DNA of 42,684 bases from Microbacterium resistens NBRC 103078 (GCF_001552355.1 NZ_BCRA01000051.1:1-42684); one strand, 5' to 3'. Counted from the stretch's first letter, positions 31,115 to 39,065 are shown. Notes: generated from the letters alone by a model not told the origin. Numbers and translations are program-made.

Positions 31115-32889
31115 TGCTGGCCCTGGAGGTGAACGGCCTCACGGTCGTCCGGGAGAGCGACGACGCGGCCCTGGTGGAGGACGTCTCCTTCGCTCTGGAG
31201 CCCGGTGAGGTGCTCGGCATCGTCGGCGAGTCCGGGTCAGGCAAGAGCACGCTGGCGCTGGCGCTGCTGGGCTACGCTCGGCACGGCGCGCGGATCGCCG
31301 CCGGCGCGGTGCGCATCGACGGCGAAGACCTGCTCCAGATGGAGCCCGCGATCCTGCGGCGGGCGCGGGGGCGGTCGATCGCCTACGTGGCACAGGATCC
31401 GGGGACCGCGCTCAATCCGGCGCTGAGCATCCGCACGCAGCTGGGCGAAGCGCTCGGCGGCGCGAACGGAGACCGGATCGAGCGGATCCGCGAGGTGCTG
31501 CGCGACGTCGGGCTCCCCGACGACGACGCCTTTCTCCGGCGTCGCCCCGCCGAGATGTCGGGGGGACAGCAGCAGCGCATCGCCATCGCGATGGCGGTGA
31601 TCGCGCGTCCCCGCGCGATCGTGCTCGACGAGCCGACGACCGGTCTGGACGTGGCCACCCAGGCGCGGGTGCTCTCGTTGGTCTCCCGTCTTTGCGAGAG
31701 CCACGCCATCGCGGCGATCTACGTCAGTCACGACCTGGCCGTGGTGGCGGAGGTCGCCGACCAGATCATGGTGATGTACGGCGGTCAGACGGTGGAGCGC
31801 GCCGCAGCGCAGCGGGTGCTGGCGGATCCACAGCACCCCTATACGCGGGCTCTGCTGGACGCGGTGCCGAGCACGCGGTCCCGGATGCAGTTGCGCCCGA
31901 TCCCCGGGCGTGCGCCTCGCCCGGGCGAGACCGGTGGGGGGTGCGTGTTCCGCGCCCGCTGCGCGTTCGCCACTCCCGACTGCGCGACCGTGCCGCTGCT
32001 TCGAGAGTCCACCCCGGCGCACCTCGTCCGCTGCGTCCGGCCCGGTGTCGCCGGTTCCGCGGCCGCTCCCGCGGTGGCCGAGCGCAGAGAGCACGATCTC
32101 CAGTCCGCTCCCCGCGCGCTGGAGGTGGCGGACCTTGTCGCCTCGTACGGCGACCGTGAAGTGCTGCACGATCTGTCGTTCACCCTGGTCCCCGGGCGCT
32201 GCGTCGCGGTGGTGGGGGAGTCCGGAAGCGGCAAGAGCACCCTCTCGCGGTGTCTGATCGGCCTCCACCGCGAGGTGCGCGGGTCGCTCGTGCTCGACGG
32301 CGCCGCCGTCCCCTGGGACGCCGGGCGCCGCGCCCCCGAGGTACGACACCGCCTCCAGTACGTCTTCCAGAACCCGTACGCGTCGCTCAATCCGCGTCGG
32401 AACGTCGAGCGCAGCCTCGCTGCGGCCCTGCCGCGCGGGATGGGGCCCCGCGAGCGCAGGGCCCGGATCCGCGCGGCGCTGGATCGGGTGGAGTTGGCGG
32501 CGACGACGGCGCACCAGTACCCGGCGGATCTGTCCGGAGGGCAGCGGCAGCGGGTCGCCATCGCCCGCGCGCTCATCGCGGAGCCGACCGTCCTGCTGTG
32601 CGACGAGGTGACCTCGGCGCTGGACGTCTCCGTGCAGGCCTCGGTCATCGAGCTGCTGCGCGGTCTCATCGACGAGGGACTGGCGGCGCTGTTCGTCACG
32701 CATGATCTGGGCGTGGTGCGCAGCATCGCCGACGACGTGCTCGTGATGAACGAGGGGACGATCGTCGAGCGCGGTGCCACGGACGCCGTGCTGACCGCAC
32801 CCGTGCACCCGTACACCCGCTCCCTGCTGGAGAACACGCTCGACCTGCCCGAAGAGGCGGTCGGATCCCCCCTTCCCCGGGCGGTGTGA
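31114..32889 (+). CDS. Fused tandem ABC ATPase of the peptide-type importer (DppD-DppF)
   Basis: 591 residues comprising two complete nucleotide-binding domains. Domain 1: Walker A GESGSGKST (38-46), signature MSGGQQQ (148-154), Walker B IVLDEP (169-174), then the oligopeptide-transporter C-terminal segment HPYTRALLDAVP with four Cys (277, 283, 290, 307) as in DppD-type proteins. Domain 2: Walker A GESGSGKST (368-376), LSGGQRQR, LLCDEVTSALD and a second HPYTRSLLE segment. In most bacteria these are two genes (DppD and DppF); here one chain supplies both sites. The Walker B of domain 2 is CDEV rather than DEP. AAGGAGG precedes the ATG, which overlaps the DppC stop by one base. Confidence 0.95.
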   Translation: MLALEVNGLTVVRESDDAALVEDVSFALEPGEVLGIVGESGSGKSTLALALLGYARHGARIAAGAVRIDGEDLLQMEPAILRRARGRSIAYVAQDPGTALNPALSIRTQLGEALGGANGDRIERIREVLRDVGLPDDDAFLRRRPAEMSGGQQQRIAIAMAVIARPRAIVLDEPTTGLDVATQARVLSLVSRLCESHAIAAIYVSHDLAVVAEVADQIMVMYGGQTVERAAAQRVLADPQHPYTRALLDAVPSTRSRMQLRPIPGRAPRPGETGGGCVFRARCAFATPDCATVPLLRESTPAHLVRCVRPGVAGSAAAPAVAERREHDLQSAPRALEVADLVASYGDREVLHDLSFTLVPGRCVAVVGESGSGKSTLSRCLIGLHREVRGSLVLDGAAVPWDAGRRAPEVRHRLQYVFQNPYASLNPRRNVERSLAAALPRGMGPRERRARIRAALDRVELAATTAHQYPADLSGGQRQRVAIARALIAEPTVLLCDEVTSALDVSVQASVIELLRGLIDEGLAALFVTHDLGVVRSIADDVLVMNEGTIVERGATDAVLTAPVHPYTRSLLENTLDLPEEAVGSPLPRAV

Positions 32890-32956
32890 TCGCCAGGAGC
32901 CCCGACGAACAGCCCATACGAACCATCCCCGACCCAACGACGACAAGGAAAGAACC

Positions 32957-33418
32957 ATGGCCCTCATCGACGACCTGCTTACCCGCGACATCCCGATGTA
33001 CCCCTTCTCCTGGGGCTCCTACGCCGAAGCCGATTACGGCGACCGGGAGCGCCCGAAGAACATCAAGAGCGTGGGCGAGCTCATCAGCACGCAGACCTAC
33101 CCGGAGTCGAAGGTCCACATGACCTACGCGTGGATCACCGAGCAGGAGGATCCGATCCAGTGGTCCTCCGAGCACGTTCACGACTATGACGAGATCCTCA
33201 TGTGGAAGGGCAACGACCCCGAGAACCCGCACGAGCTCGGCGCCGAGATCTACATCGAGATCGAGGGCGAGCGCCGCAGTTTCACGAAGTCCGGGTCGAT
33301 CTACATCCCCGCCGGAGTTCGGCACTGCCCCCTGGGGTTCATCCGCGTGGATCGCCCCTTCCTGTGGCACGCGCTGTCGCTGGCGCCGAACTACCACGCG
33401 ACCCGCACCGACGCCTGA
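32957..33418 (+). CDS. Small cupin-fold protein 1
   Basis: 153 residues, one cupin barrel. Both cupin motifs are complete: motif 1 HVHDYDE (73-79, pattern HxHx3E) and motif 2 GSIYIPAGVRH (113-123, pattern Gx5PxGxxH), giving the usual His/His/Glu/His metal site. The N-terminus MALIDDLL and the SVGELISTQTYP segment are shared with the next gene. It starts 67 bp after the ATPase gene with a GACAAGGAAAG ribosome site, so it may be co-transcribed. Possible roles are isomerase, lyase, dioxygenase or ligand-binding; no specific reaction can be named. Confidence 0.88.
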   Translation: MALIDDLLTRDIPMYPFSWGSYAEADYGDRERPKNIKSVGELISTQTYPESKVHMTYAWITEQEDPIQWSSEHVHDYDEILMWKGNDPENPHELGAEIYIEIEGERRSFTKSGSIYIPAGVRHCPLGFIRVDRPFLWHALSLAPNYHATRTDA

Positions 33419-33460
33419 CCGTCCCGCACCGAGCATTCCCACACGAAAGGAACACCGCAC

Positions 33461-33916
33461 ATGGCACTCATCGATGATCTGCTGAACCTCGAGATCCCGA
33501 TGTACAACTTCTCCTGGTCGAACGAGCCCGCCGCCGACGCGAGCGAACGGCCGAGGAACCTGCACAGCGTGGGCGAGCTCATCAGCACCCAGAGCTATCC
33601 CGACGCGAAGGTGCACCTGACCTACGCGTGGGTCACCGAGATCGACGAGGAGACGCATTGGGTCGACGAGCACGTCCACGACTACGACGAGATCCTGATG
33701 TGGACCGGCAGCGACCCGGACGATCCGCACGACCTCGGCGCGGAGCTGTACGTGGAGATCGAGGGAGAGCGGCGCACGTTCACGACCTCGGGCTCGATTT
33801 ACGTGCCGGCGGGCGTGCGGCACTGCCCGCTCGGGTTCATCCGGGTGAATCGTCCGTTCATCTGGCACGCGCTGTCGCTGTCGCCGGTCTACGCCTCGGT
33901 CGAGACCGACCGGTAA
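33461..33916 (+). CDS. Small cupin-fold protein 2, tandem paralog
   Basis: 151 residues, closely similar to the preceding cupin throughout (same MALIDDLL start, VGELISTQ, HVHDYDEILMW and PAGVRHCPLGFIRV). Metal ligands are intact: HVHDYDE (71-77) and PAGVRH (116-121). Differences concentrate in residues 20-35 and at the C-terminus. The intergenic gap is 42 bp with an AAAGGAA ribosome site. Two retained, intact copies suggest either a heteromer or related but distinct substrates. The amidase gene begins 18 bases after its stop. Confidence 0.88.
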   Translation: MALIDDLLNLEIPMYNFSWSNEPAADASERPRNLHSVGELISTQSYPDAKVHLTYAWVTEIDEETHWVDEHVHDYDEILMWTGSDPDDPHDLGAELYVEIEGERRTFTTSGSIYVPAGVRHCPLGFIRVNRPFIWHALSLSPVYASVETDR

Positions 33917-33934
33917 CGGGCGGCGGGAGCGAGC

Positions 33935-35353
33935 ATGGACGCACGGGCGTCGGATGAGATCGTCCGACTCAGCGCGCGAGAGCAGGCCCGGCGGATCCGG
34001 GTGGGGGCGGTGAGCGTCCGAGAGATCGTCGAGGCGCACCTCGACCGGATCGATCGGGTCAATCCCGCGGTCAACGCCCTGGTCACGGTCGACCACGAGG
34101 GCGCGCTGTCCCGTGCGGAAGAGCTTGATCGCGGCGGGCAGGAGGGGGTGTTGAGGGGCCTGCCCGTCGCGATCAAGGACCTCGCCCGGACGAAGGGGAT
34201 GCGTACCACGCTCGGGTACACCGGGTTCGCCGATAACGTGCCCGATGCGGACGACCTGCAGGTGGCGCGCATCCGCGACGCGGGCGCCGTCCTGGTCGGC
34301 AAGTCCAATACGCCGGCCTTCGCCGCCGGGTCGCACACCGTCAATGCTCTGTTCGGGGCGACGAGGAACCCGCACGCGCTCGACCGGAGCGCGGGGGGTT
34401 CGAGCGGAGGGGCGGCCGCTGCGCTGGCCGCCCACCTCGTGCCCCTCGCGGACGGCAGCGACATGGGCGGATCCCTGCGCAACCCGGCGTCGTTCTGCGG
34501 GGTGGTCGGGTTGCGGCCGACGCCGGGCGTGATCCCGACGCGTGACGCGCCCAACGCCTTCAACCCGCTGATCACGACGGGCCCCATGGCGCGGGACGTG
34601 CGTGATCTCGCCCTGCTGCTGCGCGCGGAGGCGGGGTCGTACGGCGCCGAGCCGCGAGGCGTCGACCTGACCGGCTCCGCGCTGGAGGACGTCCGCCCGA
34701 TCGGCGCCGGAGGGCTCCGCGTCGCCTACGCCCCGACCCTCGGCGGCCGGATCCCCGTCGACGACGAGGTGCGGGCCGTGCTCGACCGGGTGGCCGCGCG
34801 GTTGGACGACGCGGGCGCGGTGATCGAGGCCGACTGCCCCGATCTGGACGGGGCGGACGAGGCGTTCCGCACGATCCGGCAGTCGGAGGCCGCGGCGGCG
34901 CTGGAGGGTATCGCCCGAACGGCGCCCGAGAGGCTGCCCGACTTCCTCCTCGACGAGGTGCGTCGCGGGCAGGCGCGCACGGCGGCGGACGTCGCCCGCG
35001 CCTATGCCGAGACCACGCGCCTGCTCCGCGCCGCGGAGTCGTTCTTCGACGGCTACGACCTGGTCCTCGCCCCGACCGCGCAGGTGCCTCCCTTCCCGGT
35101 CGAACAGGATTGGGTGCACGAGGTCGCCGGCGTGCCCCAGGGCGACTATCTGGAGTGGATGCAGGCGGCCTACCTCTTCACTCCGCTCGGGATCCCGGGG
35201 ATCTCCATCCCCGCGGGGTGGAGCGCGGAGGGGACGCCCATCGGGGTCCAGCTCCTGGCGCGGGCTCGGCAGGACGTCGCGCTGGTGCGGATGGCCGCCG
35301 GGATCGAGGACGTGCTCGCCGTCCCGATCCGAGACCTCTTCGCGACCGGGTGA
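33935..35353 (+). CDS. Amidase-signature family hydrolase
   Basis: 472 residues with the complete Ser-cisSer-Lys triad of the amidase signature family: Lys81 in VAIKDLA, the Gly/Ser-rich RSAGGSSGGAAAA (151-163, Ser156) and the nucleophile Ser180 in GSDMGGSLRNP. These enzymes hydrolyse amides, including GatA-like, aryl- and aliphatic amidases. GatA is excluded because there is no gatB or gatC nearby and the C-terminus (PIRDLFATG) differs. As the last gene of the importer-cupin cluster it probably cleaves the imported compound or a product of the cupins. A palindromic repeat copy follows 40 bases after the stop. Substrate unknown. Confidence 0.92.
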   Translation: MDARASDEIVRLSAREQARRIRVGAVSVREIVEAHLDRIDRVNPAVNALVTVDHEGALSRAEELDRGGQEGVLRGLPVAIKDLARTKGMRTTLGYTGFADNVPDADDLQVARIRDAGAVLVGKSNTPAFAAGSHTVNALFGATRNPHALDRSAGGSSGGAAAALAAHLVPLADGSDMGGSLRNPASFCGVVGLRPTPGVIPTRDAPNAFNPLITTGPMARDVRDLALLLRAEAGSYGAEPRGVDLTGSALEDVRPIGAGGLRVAYAPTLGGRIPVDDEVRAVLDRVAARLDDAGAVIEADCPDLDGADEAFRTIRQSEAAAALEGIARTAPERLPDFLLDEVRRGQARTAADVARAYAETTRLLRAAESFFDGYDLVLAPTAQVPPFPVEQDWVHEVAGVPQGDYLEWMQAAYLFTPLGIPGISIPAGWSAEGTPIGVQLLARARQDVALVRMAAGIEDVLAVPIRDLFATG

Positions 35354-35392
35354 GGCCGCGCCGCGACTCGAATTCCAGGGCCCGTTCCGAGC

Positions 35393-35508
35393 GTTTGGGG
35401 CGCCGTATGGGGGGAATGCGCCCCGGGGCGGGCCCCGAGCCCCCGAGGAGGACCCCAAACCGGGGAAGCGCGGGGGAAGCACGGGGAGGGGCGGGAGGGG
35501 TTCCGTCG
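35393..35508. repeat. Palindromic intergenic element, copy C, with GC-rich tail
   Basis: Arms GTTTGGGG (35393-35400) and CCCCAAAC (35453-35460), core CGCCGTATGGGGGG and GCCCC. The tail at 35445-35508 is identical over 64 bp to that of copy B, 9.2 kb away. It lies between the amidase and the DHFR-like gene; the remaining ~85 bp of that gap carry a TAGGCT box (near 35524) and a GAAGGAGA ribosome site. Confidence 0.88.
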
Positions 35509-35592
35509 GCCGGCGGCGATGCGTAGGCTCCGGCGCAGGGGAGGACCCGAGACGGCGGGCGACGACGCGCGCCGGGCGCGAAGGAGAACGGC

Positions 35593-36147
35593 ATGCAGCC
35601 CCTCACGATCGACTTCATCATCTCCCTCGACGGATACGGCGCCGCCGAGGGATGGCCGGGATGGTGGGGCCTGGAGGGCCCCGAGTACCTCGGCTGGCTC
35701 GACGGGCTCCCGGACAAGGACCATCCGATCCTCATGGGAGCCAACACCTACCGGGTCATGTCGGGGTTCGCCGCCTCCGGGGAGGAGGGTGTGGACAGCC
35801 TCGACGCCGTGCCGAAGTACGTGTTCTCCTCGACCCTGGACGAGCCGCTGACCTGGGCGAACTCGACCCTCGTGAGGGAGGACGCCGTGGCGTTCGTGCG
35901 CAGGTTGAAGGAGGAGTCGGATCGGCCGCTGCGCACGCTCGGCAGCGTGTCGCTGTGCCGATCCCTCCTCCGTGCCGGGCTCGCCGACCGCTACCGCGTC
36001 GTCATCTTCCCCGTCATCACGGGCGCGACAGGGCAGGAGCGGATCTTCGACGGCTATCCCGACGTCCGCCTGGACCTCGTGGAGTCCCGGACCTTCGACG
36101 GGCGCAGCCAGCTCCTCGAGTACGTCCCGACGGTCCTCGGCACCTGA
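35593..36147 (+). CDS. Dihydrofolate reductase/RibD C-terminal family protein
   Basis: 184 residues with the DHFR-like fold: IDFIISLDGYGAAEG (6-20), HPILMGANTYRVM (44-56), KYVFSSTLDEPLTW, LGSVSLCRSLLRAGLADRYRVVIFPVITGATGQERIF and a final strand. These NADPH-dependent reductases (often called YwjB- or RibD-like) reduce small heterocycles; many have no known substrate. The Trp-rich GWPGWWGLEGPEYLGW insert in the N-terminal third is characteristic of a subgroup. GAAGGAGAACGGC precedes the ATG. It is a single gene bounded on both sides by palindromic repeats and convergent with the next gene. Confidence 0.88.
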   Translation: MQPLTIDFIISLDGYGAAEGWPGWWGLEGPEYLGWLDGLPDKDHPILMGANTYRVMSGFAASGEEGVDSLDAVPKYVFSSTLDEPLTWANSTLVREDAVAFVRRLKEESDRPLRTLGSVSLCRSLLRAGLADRYRVVIFPVITGATGQERIFDGYPDVRLDLVESRTFDGRSQLLEYVPTVLGT

Positions 36148-36165
36148 GCCCGCGTCGGTCGGGAG

Positions 36166-36231
36166 TTCGGGGCGCGCTTCGGGGGCGAAGTGCCCCGGAC
36201 ACGGCCCCCAACCCCCGGAACGCGCCCCGAA
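36166..36231. repeat. Palindromic intergenic element, copy D (variant with covarying arms)
   Basis: TTCGGGGCGCG (36166-36176) and CGCGCCCCGAA (36221-36231) form a perfect 11-bp inverted repeat. Compared with copies B, C and E (TTTGGGG/CCCCAAA), both arms changed together (T to C and A to G), preserving pairing. It lies between two convergent genes and could terminate both. Confidence 0.8.
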
Positions 36232-36250
36232 AGCGGGGAGCGGGTTGTCG

Positions 36251-37045
36251 TCAGATCGCTGCGAAACGGCGGGATCCGCCGGATGCGAGGATCCGGCCGA
36301 AGCGCAAGTCGGGGAAGTGCGCGGCGACGAGGATGTCGCCGTCGCGGGCGGCGTCGTCCGCGATGCGGTTCCGCTGCGCGGACGCGCGCTGGGGATCCAC
36401 GTCCCAGACCACGGTCCAGTCCCGCTCGGCGAACTGCACCGTGGCATGCACCACGTCGCCCAGCAGCAGGGCGCGCTCCGTGCCGGAGGACAGCACGAAC
36501 ACGGTGCTGCCGGGCGTGTGCCCAGGAGTCCATCGGGCATCCACGCCGGGGGCGAGCACCGTGTCCTCCGAGAAGAGCTCCAGCCGTTCCCGGACGGGAT
36601 CGAGCTTCTCCCGAGCGGCGTCGACCGCCGTCGGACCGTCGACGAAGTGCGCCCAGTCGGCCTCGTGGACGCGGTGGACGGCCCGGGGGAAGACCGTTGT
36701 GCCGTCGACGCTCGCCCAGCCGATGTGGTCGAAGTGCAGGTGAGTGAACAGGACGTCCGTGACCTCCTCGGGTGCCACGCCCTGGCGGCGAAGATGCTCG
36801 GGCAGGTCTCCGCCCCGGTATCGGCCGTCGTCCATCGGACCGACGCCGGTGTCCACGACGATGACACGGTCGCCGGTGCGCACGAGGAAGCCGCCGACCG
36901 GGAACTCCCAGGCGCCGTCGTGCCCGAAGACCTCGGGGTGGCACCGCCACGCCTCGGCGTTCGAGAACCGGGAGATGATCTCGCCCGCGTGCTCGCGTCC
37001 CACGCCGTCGAACAGGGGCTGGACGTCGATGGATCCGATCCGCAT
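36251..37045 (-). CDS. Metallo-beta-lactamase-fold hydrolase
   Basis: 264 residues. The metal site is intact: HLHFDH (102-107), His176 in TPGHTPGST, Asp197 in LLLGDVVH and His243 in AAHFP. The N-terminal strand VVDTGVGP (64-70) is typical. The length and HxHxDH...GHTPG pattern match the lactonase/AttM-like and general MBL hydrolase group, which includes N-acyl homoserine lactonases; sequence alone does not settle the substrate. No signal peptide, so cytosolic. ATG six bases after TAGCGT, probably leaderless. Convergent with the DHFR-like gene across copy D of the repeat. Confidence 0.92.
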   Translation of the reverse strand: MRIGSIDVQPLFDGVGREHAGEIISRFSNAEAWRCHPEVFGHDGAWEFPVGGFLVRTGDRVIVVDTGVGPMDDGRYRGGDLPEHLRRQGVAPEEVTDVLFTHLHFDHIGWASVDGTTVFPRAVHRVHEADWAHFVDGPTAVDAAREKLDPVRERLELFSEDTVLAPGVDARWTPGHTPGSTVFVLSSGTERALLLGDVVHATVQFAERDWTVVWDVDPQRASAQRNRIADDAARDGDILVAAHFPDLRFGRILASGGSRRFAAI

Positions 37046-37051
37046 CCGGCC

Positions 37052-37057
37052 ACGCTA
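37052..37057 (-). promoter_or_regulatory. -10 box TAGCGT, leaderless start
   Basis: TAGCGT, then GGCCGG, then the ATG at 37045; six-base spacing and no ribosome site. Confidence 0.55.
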
Positions 37058-37130
37058 ATCCGCGTCATCCCGCGCCCCCGTTCTTCGCCCCGTTATTTCC
37101 CCCCGCGCCCTCCCGCCGTCGTGCCGGCGG

Positions 37131-37200
37131 GGTTTGGGGCGCCGTATGGGGGAAACGTGCCCCAGGGCGCGCCCCGAAATCCCGAGGAGGACCCCAAACC
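37131..37200. repeat. Palindromic intergenic element, copy E
   Basis: Perfect arms GGTTTGGGG (37131-37139) and CCCCAAACC (37192-37200) bound exactly 70 bp. Core CGCCGTATGGGGG and TGCCCCAG. A G-rich tail (GGGGAGGGGAGGGGGAGGGGGCGGG) is shortened relative to copies B and C. It lies just downstream of the J-domain gene. Confidence 0.85.
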
Positions 37201-37225
37201 GGGGAGGGGAGGGGGAGGGGGCGGG

Positions 37226-38143
37226 TCAGAGGAAGCGGACGGACTGCTGCAGGCGCGAGCGGATGTCGAACAGCTCGTTCCCGCCGATCACGCGCGCGCC
37301 GGGAACCCCGGAGCGCAGCACGGTGCGCAGGGCGCTGCGGCGCACGATCACGACCGGCACCCCGCGGAGGGATCCGAGCGGCACCGCCGCCTGGGCCAGG
37401 TCGTCGTCCGGGACCACCACGACACCCCCGCCGAACCTCACCCGCGCGGTGCGGGCGAGGATCCGCATGCGGCCGAGCATCGCCGTCACGGGGGCGCGGT
37501 CGCCGGCGTCCGGGCCGATGACCTCCCCACCGCGGAGCCGGACCACGCCGCCGAAGTCCTCGGACGACACGGCGTAGAGTCCCGACGGGCTGAGCACCAC
37601 GTGGTCGAGCTTCCCGGACGGATCCCGCTCGCTCCTCGCATCCACGTCGTGCCAGGCCGTGAAGCCCATGCCGAGATCGCGGACGGTCCGGGCGGTGTCC
37701 TCCTCGGCCAGGGCGTCGGCGAGGAGGCGTCGCAGCTCCCGCGGGACCGTGCGGACGAAGGCGGGGTCGTACGGATCGGCCGGCGCCGGATCCCCGGCCC
37801 ACACCGCCACCCGGGCGAGGTACTCTCGGCGATGCCATCCCCCGGCCGTTCCATGGCTCTTCGCCCGCGGCCGGGTGTCGGCGGGCGCGTCGGGTTCGTG
37901 CCATCCGCCCCACGGCGCGTCGTCGGCGAAGCCGTGCCCGCGATCGTAGGCGGCGCGGCCCTCCGGCGTCCCGACGAGCTCCCATGCGCGCTGCACGAGG
38001 ATGAAGACGGCCGCATCTCCGCCCGCGTCCGGATGGGTCCGGCGCAGTTGCAGACGGTAGGCGCGACGGAGTCCCTCGTCGTCGATCGTCGGCGCGACGT
38101 CGAGGATCTCGTACGCCGACGCGGACAGGGGGCTGTCGAACAC
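37226..38143 (-). CDS. J-domain protein with C-terminal NERD-like domain
   Basis: 305 residues from a GTG at 38143, four bases after the stop of the DUF808 gene and preceded by GAGG; a longer in-frame ATG start (38233) would overlap DUF808 heavily. Residues 8-66 form a J-domain (AYEILDVAPTIDDEGLRRAYRLQLRRTHPDAGGD), with HPD at 37-39, the motif that stimulates DnaK. The C-terminal region (about 150-290) resembles a NERD nuclease-related domain (LDHVVLSPSGLYAVSSEDFGGVV), but the Glu-x-Lys catalytic position reads SSED, so nuclease activity is doubtful. It is likely co-transcribed with DUF808. A J-domain coupled to a NERD-like fold is an unusual layout. Confidence 0.78.
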   Translation of the reverse strand: MFDSPLSASAYEILDVAPTIDDEGLRRAYRLQLRRTHPDAGGDAAVFILVQRAWELVGTPEGRAAYDRGHGFADDAPWGGWHEPDAPADTRPRAKSHGTAGGWHRREYLARVAVWAGDPAPADPYDPAFVRTVPRELRRLLADALAEEDTARTVRDLGMGFTAWHDVDARSERDPSGKLDHVVLSPSGLYAVSSEDFGGVVRLRGGEVIGPDAGDRAPVTAMLGRMRILARTARVRFGGGVVVVPDDDLAQAAVPLGSLRGVPVVIVRRSALRTVLRSGVPGARVIGGNELFDIRSRLQQSVRFL

Positions 38144-38147
38144 GGCC

Positions 38148-39065
38148 TCAGTGCCGTGCGGCGGCCGGCGACTCGCCGCCCTCGCTGAACGTCGGCGTCC
38201 TGCCGCGCAGGCGTCCGATGAGCAGCACGACACCCACGATGACGAGGCCGACGATGATGCCGCCGATCGCGGAGACGACGGTGTCGCCGAGCCAGACGAC
38301 GAAACCGCCGAGGGGCTCCAGGGCGTGCTCCACCCCGTGCAGCAGGTCGGCGGTGAACGCGACCCCGACCTCGCCGAGGTTCGCGAGGACGAGGTGCCCG
38401 CCGACCCACAGCATCGCGACGGTGCCGACGACGCTGATGACGCGGAAGACCGCGGGCATCGAACGGACGATCCGGGTGCCGGTGTGCCGCACGCGGCGGT
38501 CCGGGTTCTTCGCCATCTTCAGCCCGACGTCGTCGATCTTGACGAGCAGCGCGACCGCTCCGTAGACGACGCCGGTCATCACGACGGCGATCACCGCGAG
38601 CACCGCGAGGGTCATCCAGATCCCCATGTCGGGGTCGAGGCCGGCGAGGGAGATGAGCATGATCTCGGTCGAGAGGATGAGATCGGTCCGCACGGCGCCG
38701 AGCACGAGCCGCTTCTCGTCCCGCGCCCCCTCCTCACCGTGGCCGTGCGTGACGCCGAACCACTCGAGGACCTTCTCGGCCCCCTCGAAGCAGAGGTAGG
38801 TGCCGCCGAGGATCAGCAGATACGGCAGCACCCACGGGGCGAAGGCGGTCAGCAGCAGCGCCAGGGGGATGATGATGAGGAACTTGTTCGCCAGCGATCC
38901 CAGCGCGATCTTCGCGACGACCGGCAGCTCGCGGGCCGGAGTGATCCCCTGCACGTACTGGGGTGTCACGGCGGCGTCGTCGATCACGACGCCCGCGGCC
39001 TTCGCGGAGGCCTTCATCGCGGCGCTCAGGATGTCGTCGACGACGGCGAGCAGTCCAACCGACAT
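38148..39065 (-). CDS. DUF808 family membrane protein
   Basis: 305 residues. It starts SVGLLAVVDDILSAAMKASAKAAGVVIDDAAVTPQYVQGI, the DUF808 (YedI-like) signature, and has about six membrane helices (about 65-95, 145-170, 215-240 and 265-290, some as pairs). Conserved loops are GGTYLCFEGAEKVLEWF and GAVRTDLILSTEIMLISL. The family is widespread in bacteria and has no established function. A likely -10 box, TAAAGT, lies about 35 bases upstream of the ATG. The following J-domain gene begins four bases after its stop. Confidence 0.92.
   Translation of the reverse strand: MSVGLLAVVDDILSAAMKASAKAAGVVIDDAAVTPQYVQGITPARELPVVAKIALGSLANKFLIIIPLALLLTAFAPWVLPYLLILGGTYLCFEGAEKVLEWFGVTHGHGEEGARDEKRLVLGAVRTDLILSTEIMLISLAGLDPDMGIWMTLAVLAVIAVVMTGVVYGAVALLVKIDDVGLKMAKNPDRRVRHTGTRIVRSMPAVFRVISVVGTVAMLWVGGHLVLANLGEVGVAFTADLLHGVEHALEPLGGFVVWLGDTVVSAIGGIIVGLVIVGVVLLIGRLRGRTPTFSEGGESPAAARH

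Noticed and set aside
33935..35353. GatA subunit of the tRNA amidotransferase
   Set aside because: No gatB or gatC is nearby, and the gene is embedded in a transporter-cupin unit; a general amidase fits better.
35393..35508. CRISPR repeat
   Set aside because: Copies of the palindromic element are kilobases apart, intergenic and not separated by uniform spacers; no cas genes are present.
36251..37045. Definite quorum-quenching lactonase
   Set aside because: The metal site is shared by many metallo-beta-lactamase-fold hydrolases; nothing in the sequence fixes the substrate.
37226..38233. Longer J-domain protein starting at 38233
   Set aside because: The extra 30 residues are Arg/Ala/Ser-rich and would overlap the DUF808 gene by 86 bases; the GTG at 38143 is directly before the J-domain.
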